A program made the position numbers and the translations under genes. A stretch of DNA of 64,000 nucleotides. Source: Immersiella caudata (Eukaryota; Ascomycota; Sordariomycetes; Sordariales; Lasiosphaeriaceae). This document shows positions 32,794 to 43,280 of the stretch, in pieces (the stretch's first letter is position 1; each line of letters opens with the position of its first letter). The notes beneath the pieces are model-generated. The model was not told where the DNA came from, searched no databases, and saw only the letters and a list, made by a program, of their open reading frames with translations. The stretch spans positions 3,286,001 through 3,350,000 of the forward strand of contig JAULSU010000002.1 of the NCBI GenBank assembly GCA_030512335.1, in the 5' to 3' direction.

Positions 32794-35489
32794 TCAACCC
32801 CGGCTTCCTCCAGCTCCCCCGGCGGGCCCATACCCGTTCGTCAATCCGTTCGCGTGCCCATTCGTGTGGCCGTTGGTGTTTCCATTCGCCAATCCATTGA
32901 CCTGAGTAGCTTGCTTCTTCGGTCCTGGCTTTCGTCCTCTTCTCGGAGCTTCTGTTCCGTTTCCATTTCCGTTCCCGGCGGGTACGACAGGCGCATCCAC
33001 GCCTTGATCACCGCCCCCGTGGAGCATCTTCCAGACGCGAAACCAAGCAGGGTCTCTCAGGACCTTTTCCGGTACCGCGTCATCTAGCGGTGTTGGTTCT
33101 TCGAGCCGCTGCCTCTCGCGGATTCGCTGTGCAGCCCTGCCAAACTTGGCCTTCCGCCGTCCTCGCGCCTCGATCTCATTCTGTTTGACCTCCAGCCAAG
33201 CCTCAGAATGTGGCTGCGGCCAATGCACACGTGGGTCGATATCGGCGTAGAAAGGCTCGTCTGGCGGAAGGGGCTCAGTTGCCTTGATCGCCTCAGCTGA
33301 TCCGGCTGGACTTGCAGGAATCCGGACCTGCGGTGGCGGAGTGGCTGCCCCGTTCTGCCCATAAACCAGATTGTCAAATAATGACTCGTCCACAAATTTC
33401 TGGTTTTGTGGTACTGGCTTAGTTGGGACTAGAACTGGCGCCTTGCTGGCCTTCGTCTTAAAAGGCCGTCTCGGCTGCTCTGGAGGATGTTGCGCAGCTG
33501 CCTCTACCTCCAGAGTTGCTTTTAGCTCCTCGAGCGTTCTGGGACGCCCATCGTGATTACAGCGATCAGTTGCCTGGTCTCTCTCCGGCACCTGATGGCT
33601 CTGGCCATTGGATAGTTGGGCTGATATTTTGGAGAGTTGAGCCGTGGGAAGGGTTTTCCTTTCAAACCCTGGGTTACCCGACTGCTTGAGCTCCCAGTAT
33701 GAATATACGCCTACACTGGGGGGCAACTCTCGATCCGAGTCGGGTTTCTCAGTGGTGATAGCCGTGCCGTCCCATCGCGCCGGCAAGCACTCTACCGGCT
33801 GCTGAGGACCTGTCTCGTTTCCATGCCTAGGGAACAGGGATTTGATCTCTGGAGGGGGCGCCATTTTCCGCACTGGCGGCTTCACCGTCTTGTTGTTACT
33901 ACTCAACTTGAAGGTGGGACCTTGGCGGCCCCCGGGGCGAGCTACTAGTGAAGAGCTGGCAGATGAAGACCGAGACGCGTTTATATGCGGCGCCGGGGCG
34001 AGGCGCTCGTACTTGTTCCCTCCAAAGCCTGATGGCGCCGAAGAGCTGGAAATGCCAGTGCCGTTCGGTTTGGGCTCCGGAGAAGCGGCCGAGTTTGGCG
34101 TTGTTCGTGGCCGCTTCCTCACTGGCTCCCCGTCCACCGGGTAGCGCGGAAATGCATGTGATGCAGAGACTGGTTCGGGAGGTGCTGAGGAGTGCGAGGC
34201 TGTCGTTTTCATCTCGGCGGGGTCTGCGACTGACATGGGAGGAGACAAAGCGATTTGTTTCGCTGAATGTTGAAGCGTATTCAATGGTTTGGACACGGTC
34301 TTACGCAAGGTAAGTCGGCTTTTGTCACTCTCAGCCAGAAGCTTGTTTTTCAATGCCGCGGGCTGGGCCTGGCGGTCAACACTCGAGCCTGAGCGCTGTG
34401 GTTGGGCTTGCAAGTGTGATGGTGGCTGCGCCAACTGCTGGTGGGGTTGACTTTGGATTGGCGCAGAGGCTGAGGTGGACCTCGAAGTAGGAGCGGTGCT
34501 CGTGCCGCTCCCGAATAAAAGGTGCTCCGCGCAAAAGACCTCGCTGGGCGTAATTGTTGCCGAACAACCCGGCATCGAGCACTGCATGCCGCTGCGAACG
34601 GACCCCAGCTCCTTGCCCGCGCCATCTAAAGGGGGAGATGGACCCTGGGCCTGACGCGCCATGCTGGAAGTGGCCGTGCTGGTTGTGCTGACCGTCGAGG
34701 ACCTCGACTGTGGGTTGCGAGTCATTTGCGGGTAGACGGAGTGCGCGCGCGATGGTGGGCGCTCATTGTAACGCGCCTCGTCGAATTTTTTTTCGCACTT
34801 CCTACAGGTGAACGTTCTGCCAAGGTGTGTGAGTAAAATATTTCCCAGATGGTGCTGCGCAGTGTAGTTTCGGTGCTTGAAAACACAAGTCGGGATCTGG
34901 GCTAAGGAGAGGAAGAGAAATTAAGTGTTGAGTCGAAATAGTATTTGGGCTATGACCGCGCGCGGCACGGACAAGCTGCAAAGGCCGGCCAAGAGAGGTA
35001 AGAAGGGGAACGATGATAATAGGCTACAGGTGGGGCAGGTTATTGGATGCGAGTCTGTGGGGGATTGTGGCACGGGAAGGCGGGATCGAAGGATTTGGAG
35101 GTAATAGGGAGTTGGAGTTATTTGGTTAGGGGCGGGGACTAGGAAATTGAATCGTGGAAAGGGACTCGGAACGTCAGCTGTCCGAGGAGCTGGTCTGTAT
35201 GCGTGGTTTCGGTCTTGCTGCTGGTGCATCCATGTGCAACTATGGAACCGCCGAGAATACACATTGGACCAGCAAAACGGGGTCGGGGCTGGGGACAGGG
35301 GTGGGTAGGAATGGGGAGAACCTACTGATTTGGCTCTGGGTGCGGAGAATGGCACATCGAGTGATAGTGCTTTCGACATCTGAAGCATTTAAACAGCGGC
35401 TTCATGGGAATGTCTTCCCCTTTTCCGCAAATTTTACAATACGCATCTTGCGGCAGCTTTGGGAGGCTCTGCATCGTGGCCAGCCCCAT
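32794..35489 (-). CDS. PHD-finger protein, otherwise disordered
   Basis: Likely chromatin-associated. Exon 1 is 35326-35489 (MGLATMQSLPKLPQDAYCKICG...) and exon 2 is 32794-34816. The join across a 509-nt GT-AG intron (gtaggt...cttggcag, phase 2) completes a C4-H-C3 PHD finger: C18-x2-C21, C35-x2-C38, H43-x2-C46 in exon 1 and C59-x2-C62 (TFTCRKCEKKF) in exon 2. Downstream there is a second possible zinc site, CSMPGCSATITPSEVFCAEH (C-x4-C-x10-C-x2-H). Long Ser/Pro/Gln-rich disorder follows, then a conserved-looking block (PFYADIDPRVHWPQPHSEAW to DPAWFRVWKMLHGG) and a C-terminal NTNGHTNGHANGLTNG repeat. Starting at the ATG at 34725 would lose the finger. An unseen small exon inside the long intron cannot be excluded. 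I do not recognise the orthologue; total about 730 residues. Confidence 0.75.
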
Positions 35490-36580
35490 GTTCCCAAGCC
35501 GCTGGAGTGTATAGTGTTGTCATGTGCGTCTGTGTCCTAGCTTGTCTTTTATAGTTAGTATTGCTCTGCGTGTAGATGAGAAGCATTTGATTTTTGAAGC
35601 CCAGGAGGCCTGTTGTGTCTCAGGTCTTTTCAGTTTCGTTTTGTGGTCATCATCCAGCCAGCTTCAGCGGTTTCGAGGTTCTTGTGTGAGTCCAGGCGCC
35701 CCACACGCCAGTAGGCGAGGCCCTCGTGTCTACCACAGCCTTTGGTCCCTATCTCCTGAGGATTGAAAAAAGGGCTCCGAAAAGTGGTAGTCTAAACAAG
35801 ACGAAGCTTGTCATTGGTTTGATATATTCGGCGTCGATTCTGCACACTGCCTGCAGCTCGGGGCAGCAGCGGATGAGAAGGCCGAACGCGTTCAATGCCC
35901 AGGACCTACCCAGCAACCGTGAACCCAGAGGAGCATATGGCTCTCTGACCTTTTACCGTGTCGATCATCATAGACACAAAGCAAAACGCTTATGCTTGAA
36001 GAGGAAACTGGAGACAAGAGGAAGAGCGGAAGCTTACCGTGAAGTGCCGGGCGTGGTGGCCTTGTCTCACGACAACGAATATCCAGCTGTGGTTGCGTGT
36101 CGGCTGGTGCGTTCTGCTACACAACCGTCCGCCTCCCTGGCTCGCACCATCCAACCCCACGGGTGTGGGGGTGCATAGGACACGGCTGGTTGCAATGAGA
36201 CCAGGGCTCCTGCGAACAGAGAATAACGACAGGGTTAGCCGGCTAGCTGCATCAAAACCAGAGTTGCTTCGCGGGCATGTCAAGACGGGAATGAATGGAG
36301 GAGAAATGTGGGGGACTCGAAGGCCAGCGCGACCGAAGCTCCGAAATTCGGTTCGTCGCGGAAGTCGGGGCCCGTGCACGCTAGTATATGCCGGCAGAAC
36401 CTGAACCGCCTCTCACCGCCTGCCATCTCTAGCTAGCGCATCCTGATAACGCAACAACTGTCTCTTGCGATAACCTGTCGCTGTCGCGAATAAACTCTGG
36501 GTGCGCTTTCTCTTTTCTTGGCTGGGCGCCCTCGAGCTGCCAACACCGTTGCATACCAACACGCTGACATATCCGCTGCC
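35490..36580. other. Divergent intergenic region between the PHD gene and scy1
   Basis: About 1.1 kb with both promoters. The 60 bases before 36581 are CT-rich leader. Open frames at 35990-36404 overlap on both strands and have no coding features. Confidence 0.55.
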
Positions 36581-39360
36581 ATGGACTTCCTGAAGTCCGC
36601 CGTTGCGTCCGCAATCGCCAAGGGCCCTGCGTTCCCATACACATTTGGGGACAAGGTTGATCTCGACCCCTCCGTCTGGACACTCTACAATGGCATCCGC
36701 CGTGTAAGTCTGCGATGGATGCGCTGCAGCGCAACCACTCTCCCAGGCACTCCTGAGGACGTCGGCTGACTTTTGATGCTCGTAATAGGAAGATGGCTCC
36801 AACTGCAGTATTTTTGCCTTCGACATCACCGCAAACCGATCCGCGCTCCCCCTCGCTAGAAATGCGCTGAAAAAGCTCCGGACGATGCGACACCCGGGAG
36901 TGATAAAGGTCCTGGATACAGTAGAGGTAGGGAGAAACGCTCGCGGACCATGGCCTGCCAAACCCGCCGTACAAGCACTGAGATTCTCCAAAGTCAGATT
37001 CGTATATATACATCGCCACGGAGCGTCTTGTGCCGCTCCGGTGGCACGTCAAACGAAAGAGTTTAAGCCCCGAGACGGCAAAATGGGGTCTTTATAGTGT
37101 TGCCGTATGTAAAACTCTCTAATCTCGCGACTACCTGGTCATGGCGACTAATACGGCCCAGAAAACAGTCAAGTTCATCAACGACGACGCCGCTTCCATA
37201 CATGGCAATCTTAAGGTTGCCTCCGTTTACACTTCGGAGAGTGGCGAGTGGAAGCTGGGTGGCTTCGAGGTTCTCAGTAACGTCAAAGATGATGAAGCTG
37301 TGATATACGTATGCTTCACTTGCCCATCTCTTGCACAGAGCGCCCAGTAGGACTGACCTGAGAGCTCAGACTTATGGCAGCCTTGTGCCCGACTCAGCGA
37401 GGTACACCCCCCCTGAGCTGGCCAAGTCTGGTTGGGATGCCATCAAGCGGTGCCCTCACTCTGCCGTCGACTCGTATGAGTTTGGCGTTTTGATCTATGA
37501 GGTCTTTAATGGGTCCTTCGGCGGCTCTGACCAGGCAGGGCAAACCAAGAATATTCCCCCGAGTATGCACTCCAGCTACAAGCGCTTGACGAATGCAAAC
37601 CCCAAAGCAAGGCTCAGCGTAGGCCACTTTCTTGACCAGGGGCAGCGCAATGGCTCGTTCTTTGACAGCCCCCTTATCAAACTCACAGACGGTGTTGAAA
37701 ACCTGGGCGTCAAGAGCGAAAGCGAGCGAGAGGTCTTCCTTGAGTGAGTCTTTGATTTTTTCTCCCCCTCCTCTGCTCGCTTTTGGTGCTGATTGGACAA
37801 GCGATTTGGATCAACTCACAGATGACTTCCCTGAGGACTTTTTCAAAATGAAGGTCCTACCCGAGTTGCTGAAGTCCGTAGAGTTCGGCGGAGGAGGTCC
37901 TAAAGCCTTTAGCGTCGTGATGAAAATTGCAGCCAAGCTGTCAAATGACGACTTTGACAGCAAAGTCACCCCTGTGGTGGTTAGGTTATTCGGGAATCCC
38001 GACAGAGCCATCAGGGTCTGCTTGTTAGACAGCCTCCCGCTCATGATCGACAGATTATCTCAGAAGGTGGTAAACGATAAGATCTTTCCCCAAATAGTAA
38101 GTTGAATCGGCTTGGTAACAGCCTGAGTGTACTGGGGCTGACCAACTTGTCTAGGTCACTGGGTTCACGGACGTTGCACCGGTTGTACGAGAACAGACTT
38201 TGAAGTCTGTTCTAACGCTGATCTCCAAGTTGTCTGACCGTACCATCAACGGGGAGTTGTTGAGGTATCTTGCAAAAACTGCCAATGACGAACAGCCTGG
38301 CATTCGAACAAACACAACAATTTGCCTCGGGAAAATTGCCAAGAACCTCGGAACGTCAACCCGTGCCAAGGTGCTGATTGCGGCTTTTGGCCGCTCCTTA
38401 CGAGACCCCTTCGTTCACGCACGGAACGCATCTTTGATGGCGTTGGCTGTCACTGGGGAGCACTTTTCTGACGAAGACAGCGCGATCCGCATCATTCCGG
38501 CCATTTCTCCACTCCTCATCGACAAAGAGAAACTCATCCGAGACCAGGCCATCAAAACCATGGATGTATACCTCCAAAAGATCCGGAAAGCTGTGGCATC
38601 CATGCCCGACTCGGCGCTTCCTCCAGAGAGCACTGCGGCAGGTGGTCCTAGGATGAGCACACCACAGCCTGCTGAGTCTTCAGCATCAACCGCTACGGCA
38701 TGGGCGGGCTGGGCCATTTCTTCCTTTACCAACAAACTCTCCGCGGCTGCAGGAGAAATTCAGCCGTCCTCCAACGGCTCCCAGTCTCCATCACTTTCAG
38801 CTCCAACATCCAAACCCCGCCCAGCCCCTTCATCCCAGACTGCATCTGCCCTGCACCGTCAGGCCCTCAAATCACCGCCGCCATCCGCCCCGCTATCACG
38901 AACCTCTTCATCGGGGGGCATTGGCGGTGCTGAATCTTTCTTTCCTGGCCCGGAAATCGCCGATGACGACGGCGACGCTTGGGGTGACATGGACGAAGGT
39001 AACGAGGACGACAACTTCTTCAGCGGTGGCAACGAGACCCCTTCCTTCTCGTCCTCCGCAACACTGACCAAGAAAGAAAGCTCCAGCCGCACAGTCAGCG
39101 GTTCCGCCGCAGCGCCGTATGACGATGGCTCCGAGCCTGATTTTGCAGGGTGGCTGGCTGCACAACAGGCTCAGAAGAAGAGCACTGTGGTGGGTATCAA
39201 AGGCCTTTCCAAGGCAACGCCAACCGCAAAACCCTCAACCTCTCCAACGACGGCCAAGAAGGCTCTGCCTGTTTCCAAAGCAAAGGTTGCACCAGCAAAG
39301 AAGATTGACTTGAAGCCGAAGAGTACAGATGACGATGACGGTTGGGGAGATGGGTGGTAA
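36581..39360 (+). CDS. scy1: Scy1/Cex1-type pseudokinase with HEAT repeats
   Basis: SCYL1-family scaffold acting in Golgi/COPI traffic and nuclear tRNA export. Seven exons: 36581-36703, 36789-36926, 36994-37104, 37162-37308, 37370-37743, 37802-38096, 38155-39360; 797 residues. All introns are short GT-AG and keep the frame. The kinase-like domain covers about residues 1-290: YTFGDKVDLDPSVWTLYNG, then RHPGVIKVLDTVESDSYIYIATE. The catalytic loop is HGNLK (138-142) in place of HRD-x-K, and GGFE (157-160) stands in place of DFG, so catalysis is not expected. HEAT repeats follow (about 300-560; for example PDRAIRVCLLDSLPLMID, then TDVAPVVREQTLKSVLTLISKL). The tail is Ser/Pro-rich with acidic tryptophan motifs at W672 (DAWGDMDE) and at the very end (DDDDGWGDGW), a style of motif bound by the COPI delta subunit. 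Confidence 0.92.
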
Positions 39361-39916
39361 TTTAACTGGGGATTGGGAAGGGGGAGTTGATGTGGTTTAT
39401 TGTACTCAGGGGTTAAGGTTGTAGTACTTGAGGTGAAGGTATATTGAATTTTTTTAGTGTTGGGAAACTAGCGATAGCTTCGTACTGTTTCGCAGAGCAT
39501 AGCTAGGTGTTGTTGCACTCGAGTAGAACATGCAGCTTACTGAGCTGACAGATTGGGTTGTGTGATGGCTGCACAGAAGGATAGGACAGAAACCTTGGCA
39601 CCTTTGGGATAGACGGGTAGCAAATATCCTGGCAAACTCGGAGATCATCATGGTATGATCACCTCGCTGAACTATTAGACATCTACCCTATAGTTAGCAA
39701 ACAGAAGAAAAGCAAACAGCCCAAGTTTAGTCGCCCGCCCAATCCAGCCCCAAGTCCACCATGAAACGCCGCGCCAAATCATTAGTCAGCCTAATCTCGA
39801 AGAAAAGTATGTGTAGCCGAAGGGTACAAAACCCGAAGCCGTGAAAATCGGGTCGATGGTGGTTGAGATTGAGAGCCCGCAGTGCAATAAGGAAATACCG
39901 TTCACGGCGTAGAACC
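39361..39916. other. Convergent intergenic region downstream of scy1
   Basis: 3' region of scy1 meeting the 3' side of the lst8 locus. A 71-codon minus-strand open frame at 39727-39942 has no recognisable features. No gene supported. Confidence 0.5.
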
Positions 39917-40204
39917 TCACTCGTCGCCATCTTCAGTCCCATGGGGAATGCATTCAGGAGGCACCTGCAACTTTTGTCTGCCTGGCGGAGGGGGTTTCAA
40001 AACAAAGCCAGTGCTCGTTGTCTGTGCCGGCACTGGTGGTGGTCTCTGTGTCACACCTGGAGATTTCCGTGGGGCCGAGGCGGTCGTTGTTGACTTCGAC
40101 CTTGCCTTGTGGCCGTGGCCCGATGGACCCGCAGTCGGGTGTGAGTAACGATGCCGTGCTTTCGGCCTGCTTACCCGCAGTTGAGCGGCATTCCCAGAGC
40201 CGTC
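39917..40204 (-). other. In-frame 95-codon open tail directly after the lst8 stop
   Basis: Immediately after the TAG of lst8 the same frame stays open for 95 codons and ends at a TGA (39917-39919). The predicted text is Pro/Ser/Thr/Lys-rich and looks coding: DGSGNAAQLRVSRPKARHRY, then KSTTTASAPRKSPGVTQRPPPVP, TGFVLKPPPPGRQKLQVPPE and a closing HGTEDGDE. There is no ATG in this frame. An alternative is a separate small gene: ATGCCGCTCAACTGCGG followed by a gtaagc donor lies at its start, and an acceptor (ggcaag) could join that exon to this same frame. It may equally be lst8 3' UTR. Confidence 0.35.
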
Positions 40205-41365
40205 CTATCGAGCCTCGGAGTAGTCGTTCAGGGCAACGCAAACGGCGCCACGGTGATGGCCGTTGTACTGGCGGATGATCTGCTGGCTGTGCAACTCCCA
40301 GAGACGCGCGTAGTGGTCACTGCAAGCCGTGACAAGGTATGCACTATCCGCACTGAAGGCGCAATCCCAGACCCATCGCTGGTGGCCCGTCAAGGTTGCC
40401 TCTAGCGGGAACGGCTTAGGCTCCTCGCCGGGGCCGACCGGTTCCATCTCCTTGACTTCCCAGATCTTGGCGGTGTGATCCGCGCTGCAGGTTGCCAGTT
40501 TCTTCACATCCGGAGAGAGTAGGATGCGTGTGATGTACTCTTTGTGGGCCGAGAAGTGCGTCAGCGGTATGAGCTGAGTCCTCTCGTACGCCTGCATGAG
40601 TTGCCAGACGAAGACGTTTCCCTACAAGGGTCAGTACGAATTCTATACGAGACCCAGCATCGAAAGCAAGACGGGGGCATGCATACAGCATTGTTGGCAG
40701 CGCACAGCAGAGTTCCGTCGCTGGCAACGGTGACACTCGACACCGAGACTTCCTCCTCGGGGATCAACTGGTGAGAGCAGGTATTCTCGGCCAGGTCCCA
40801 CAGCCGGATGCTGCCCGCGCGATCGCAGCTGATGATCTCGCCTTGGTTCGGGTGAATAACCACATCGTTGGCAGGAGAGCCATGGTTATAGCTCCGCTGG
40901 ATGGTGCCGGTCCGTGTCTCCCAGATCTTCACCGTGCCGTCTTCGGAGCTCGTCACCATCCATTTTCCCTCGCAGTGAAACGCTACCCCTGTGATGTTTC
41001 CTGTGTGGCCTTCGAAGACGAGGAGGGGGGCAGGATTGGTGGAGCGAATATCGAAAAGCTTCACGGTGTGGTGGCCGGCGGCAGCCAGGAAGCGTTTGTC
41101 GGGGGAGATGCACAGCCGATTGACCTGCGAGTCGGGATGCTGGATTGTGCGCGAGCAGATGCCTGAGAGGGCCTCCCAAAACCTGAAGCAGGGAGTCAGC
41201 AGCCATCCCCAAGGTCCACGAGTTCACGACCCGAGGTCAGCCACGGGTAGGGTACCTGATTGTATGGTCGTAACCAGCTGCGCGTTGCGCGTCAGCATCT
41301 TTGCGCCGATGCGTTTCCGTAGCCAAGGGCGCAGGGGACTCACCAGTGCAGAGTATGACAGACAT
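40205..41365 (-). CDS. lst8: Lst8, WD40 subunit of TOR complexes
   Basis: Seven-bladed WD40 protein that binds the TOR kinase domain in TORC1 and TORC2. Exons (minus): 41344-41365, 41256-41277, 40687-41182 and 40205-40621; 318 residues, the normal family length. The first two exons are 22 nt each, and their introns (66 and 73 nt) rebuild MSVILCTAGYDHTIRFWEALSG. Further repeats: SGICSRTIQHPDSQVNRL, LAAAGHHTVKLFDIRS, VFEGHTGNITGVAF, WMVTSSEDGTVKIWETR, IISCDRAGSIRLWDL, then across the third intron GNVFVWQL, KLATCSADHTAKIWEV, LTGHQRWVWDCAFSAD and YLVTACSDHYARLWEL. It ends in AVCVALNDYSEAR, followed by TAG. An ATG within exon 3 would drop the first blade. The frame remains open after the stop (separate entry). 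Confidence 0.95.
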
Positions 41366-42766
41366 TGCCGAGCGGCTATACGCCCATCATGGGGCGGTGA
41401 GGAAAGTTCCGGGCGTCTTCGCACTAGCTCTGCAAAAAGGAAGCTGGTTCTCGAGCCTAGGTTGTGGAAATCGAAATCGCGGTCCTCGACAAGACAGGAC
41501 GACGGTTGGAGACCCCACTGTGGGGGAACCACCAAAACCCACATGTGGGGACAGGCCAGCTCGTGACCGCCCAGGAACCTCTCTCATCCGATGTGTTGCA
41601 AACCTAAGTCGTCGCATCCGACTTGCAAACACCAGCATAAGCACGCTCTACTACCGTACTGAATAAAATCATGTTTACACTTTGCCGCAACCCTTCCCGG
41701 ATGTTGTCCGATGCTGCTTGCAGCTTCCCTGATCCGGGCTCCCATTCCTTGCTCTCTCACTCATCGTGCACGACAGCCCATCCAGGGTGCTCGCCGGAAC
41801 ACAACTATGCCGCCGAGTCTCCTTCTGGGTCTCATTATCGTTTTCCGCCTTCATACCCCGAGACCCCTGGCTTGACGTCTAGACCTGTCGTTTCAGCAGT
41901 CCATGGGTATCTTGCCTTTGAGCTATTCATCCAACAGCAGCTGTTGACGTTGTGGCCGATCCCATCGGATGCGCGGAAGTTGGCCTTGCACGAACTTTAT
42001 TCGCCTTCCGTCGACTTTCAGACAGGTCGATATTCCCGGCCGCAGAGGATCTAAGATGCTGCATGCCTTCGATCTGACTACATGAGGGGCCCGTGGAGCG
42101 GCAACGTTGTGGCACATCTTGCTCCCGACTCCGACTTCGGCCGGCGCGCCCAAAACCAACATCAAAATTCGATTCACCAGGCCGAATCTGCCCTCTATCA
42201 CAACTCTCCCAGAACAGTGCTCGATGCGGTTGCGGCCGGGTCAAGCCCGCCGCGGATGTCGAGCAGGAGGCTCTGCCAAACTCAGACCAGCCACGGCACA
42301 AGGCTGAAGATGGTGCCGATCGGAAGTAATTCCGAATCGCACGACGCCAATCCCAAACGCTGCGTCTCGTTTCGTCAAACATATCGGTCGGTTACCTTCT
42401 CCTTGGTCTGCTGTAGGCCGGGTACCTCTTCGTTGTCCACCGTCCTCACCGCCTGGGCCTGACTGGTGGGAACTCCTTTCGGGGGACCGCACGAAATGTC
42501 CCGACTATCTGGTTACAAGGGCCTTGAGTACGATGTAACCCGGTATATTACTTGAAGCCATGTGTCTGGAATCCGGCTGAGCGCTGATTGGGAGGATGGA
42601 GACAAACCCAACCGGTTCTACGACACAGAACCCACTGGTAAAACGCAAAGACTCCGCCCGGCACCGCTGAAGAAACTCGTTGTGCACCCTGAACACAACC
42701 GATGCTGCCGCCGTCGTACTTCCGAAAAAATAACGAAACCACCAAGCGGGTGAGGGCCCAAGTATC
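41366..42766. other. Intergenic region (1.4 kb) between lst8 and the small Cys-rich gene
   Basis: Contains the lst8 promoter (minus strand, proximal) and the 3' side of the small gene. Open frames here (41671-42492) overlap on both strands and show no family features. Confidence 0.5.
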
Positions 42767-43148
42767 CTATGCGCTGACACTGCTTCCATGACCATGCGAG
42801 CCCCCGTGATGGTGGCCTCCCGAAGATCCCCGGTGGCCGCCTTGCATGCCATGGGAGCCACTGCCGCTACCACGATTGCCGCTGCCACGATGACTTGAGA
42901 GCCGTCTCCTGTCGCTGTTCCGCGAGTTGTGGTCGCAATCAATGTAGGTGTACCGTAAGTTGCCGCAATAATTGCAACTGGGGGCTATCAGCTAAGCTTT
43001 CCACCAGATCGGCTAGGTCGCTTCCTCACTTGATACGCTGGCTCCCTGAGCAGCCTTGACAAGTCACTGCCTGGCTGATACGACCATTGACAAGGAAGCA
43101 GCCGCAAGCCTCCACGTAAGGCGCGAGATGGTCTTGATGTCCGCTCAT
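42767..43148 (-). CDS. Small Cys-rich protein with Gly/Ser/His tail (novel candidate)
   Basis: Not recognised. Exons 43030-43148 and 42767-42977 are joined across a 52-nt intron (gtgagg...cccccag), giving 109 residues. The joined N-terminal part has paired cysteines: EACGCF, TCQGCSGSQRI, NCNYCGNLRY, YIDCDH. The spacing C-x-C...C-x2-C...C-x2-C...C-D-H suggests one or two zinc sites, the middle pairs meeting across the splice junction. The C-terminal half is RRRLSSHRGSGNRGSGSGSH, then GGHRGSSGGHHHGGSHGHGS. The start (43148) has a good context (gctaccATGAG), with a CT-rich leader and a TATA-like box about 130 bases upstream. The frame is open further upstream, but that region contains the TATA-like box. 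Very short exons and low complexity would make it easy to miss in automated annotation. Confidence 0.6.
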
Positions 43149-43271
43149 GGTAGCTTCGTGAGTTTGAAAGGGGCTGGGTTGAAGAAACCTAACAGTTTCT
43201 TGGGTTCTGGGGGTTAGAGGATGGATGTGTCTAAGAAGCACAAACTGTTGATTTGTCTGGGACTGGACGGT

Positions 43272-43280
43272 CCTCTTATA
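43272..43280 (-). promoter_or_regulatory. TATA-like box upstream of the small Cys-rich gene
   Basis: Minus strand TATAAGAGG about 125-130 bases before the ATG at 43148, followed by a pyrimidine-rich leader. Consensus-based inference. Confidence 0.4.

Noticed and set aside
34921..35388. 155-codon minus-strand open frame in the PHD gene region
   Set aside because: It reads the PHD exon in the wrong frame and then runs through the long intron; the zinc ligands appear only in the alternative frame.
39948..40148. Plus-strand Gly/Val-rich open frame
   Set aside because: Antisense of the Pro/Ser-rich open tail of lst8; the minus-strand reading looks more coding-like.
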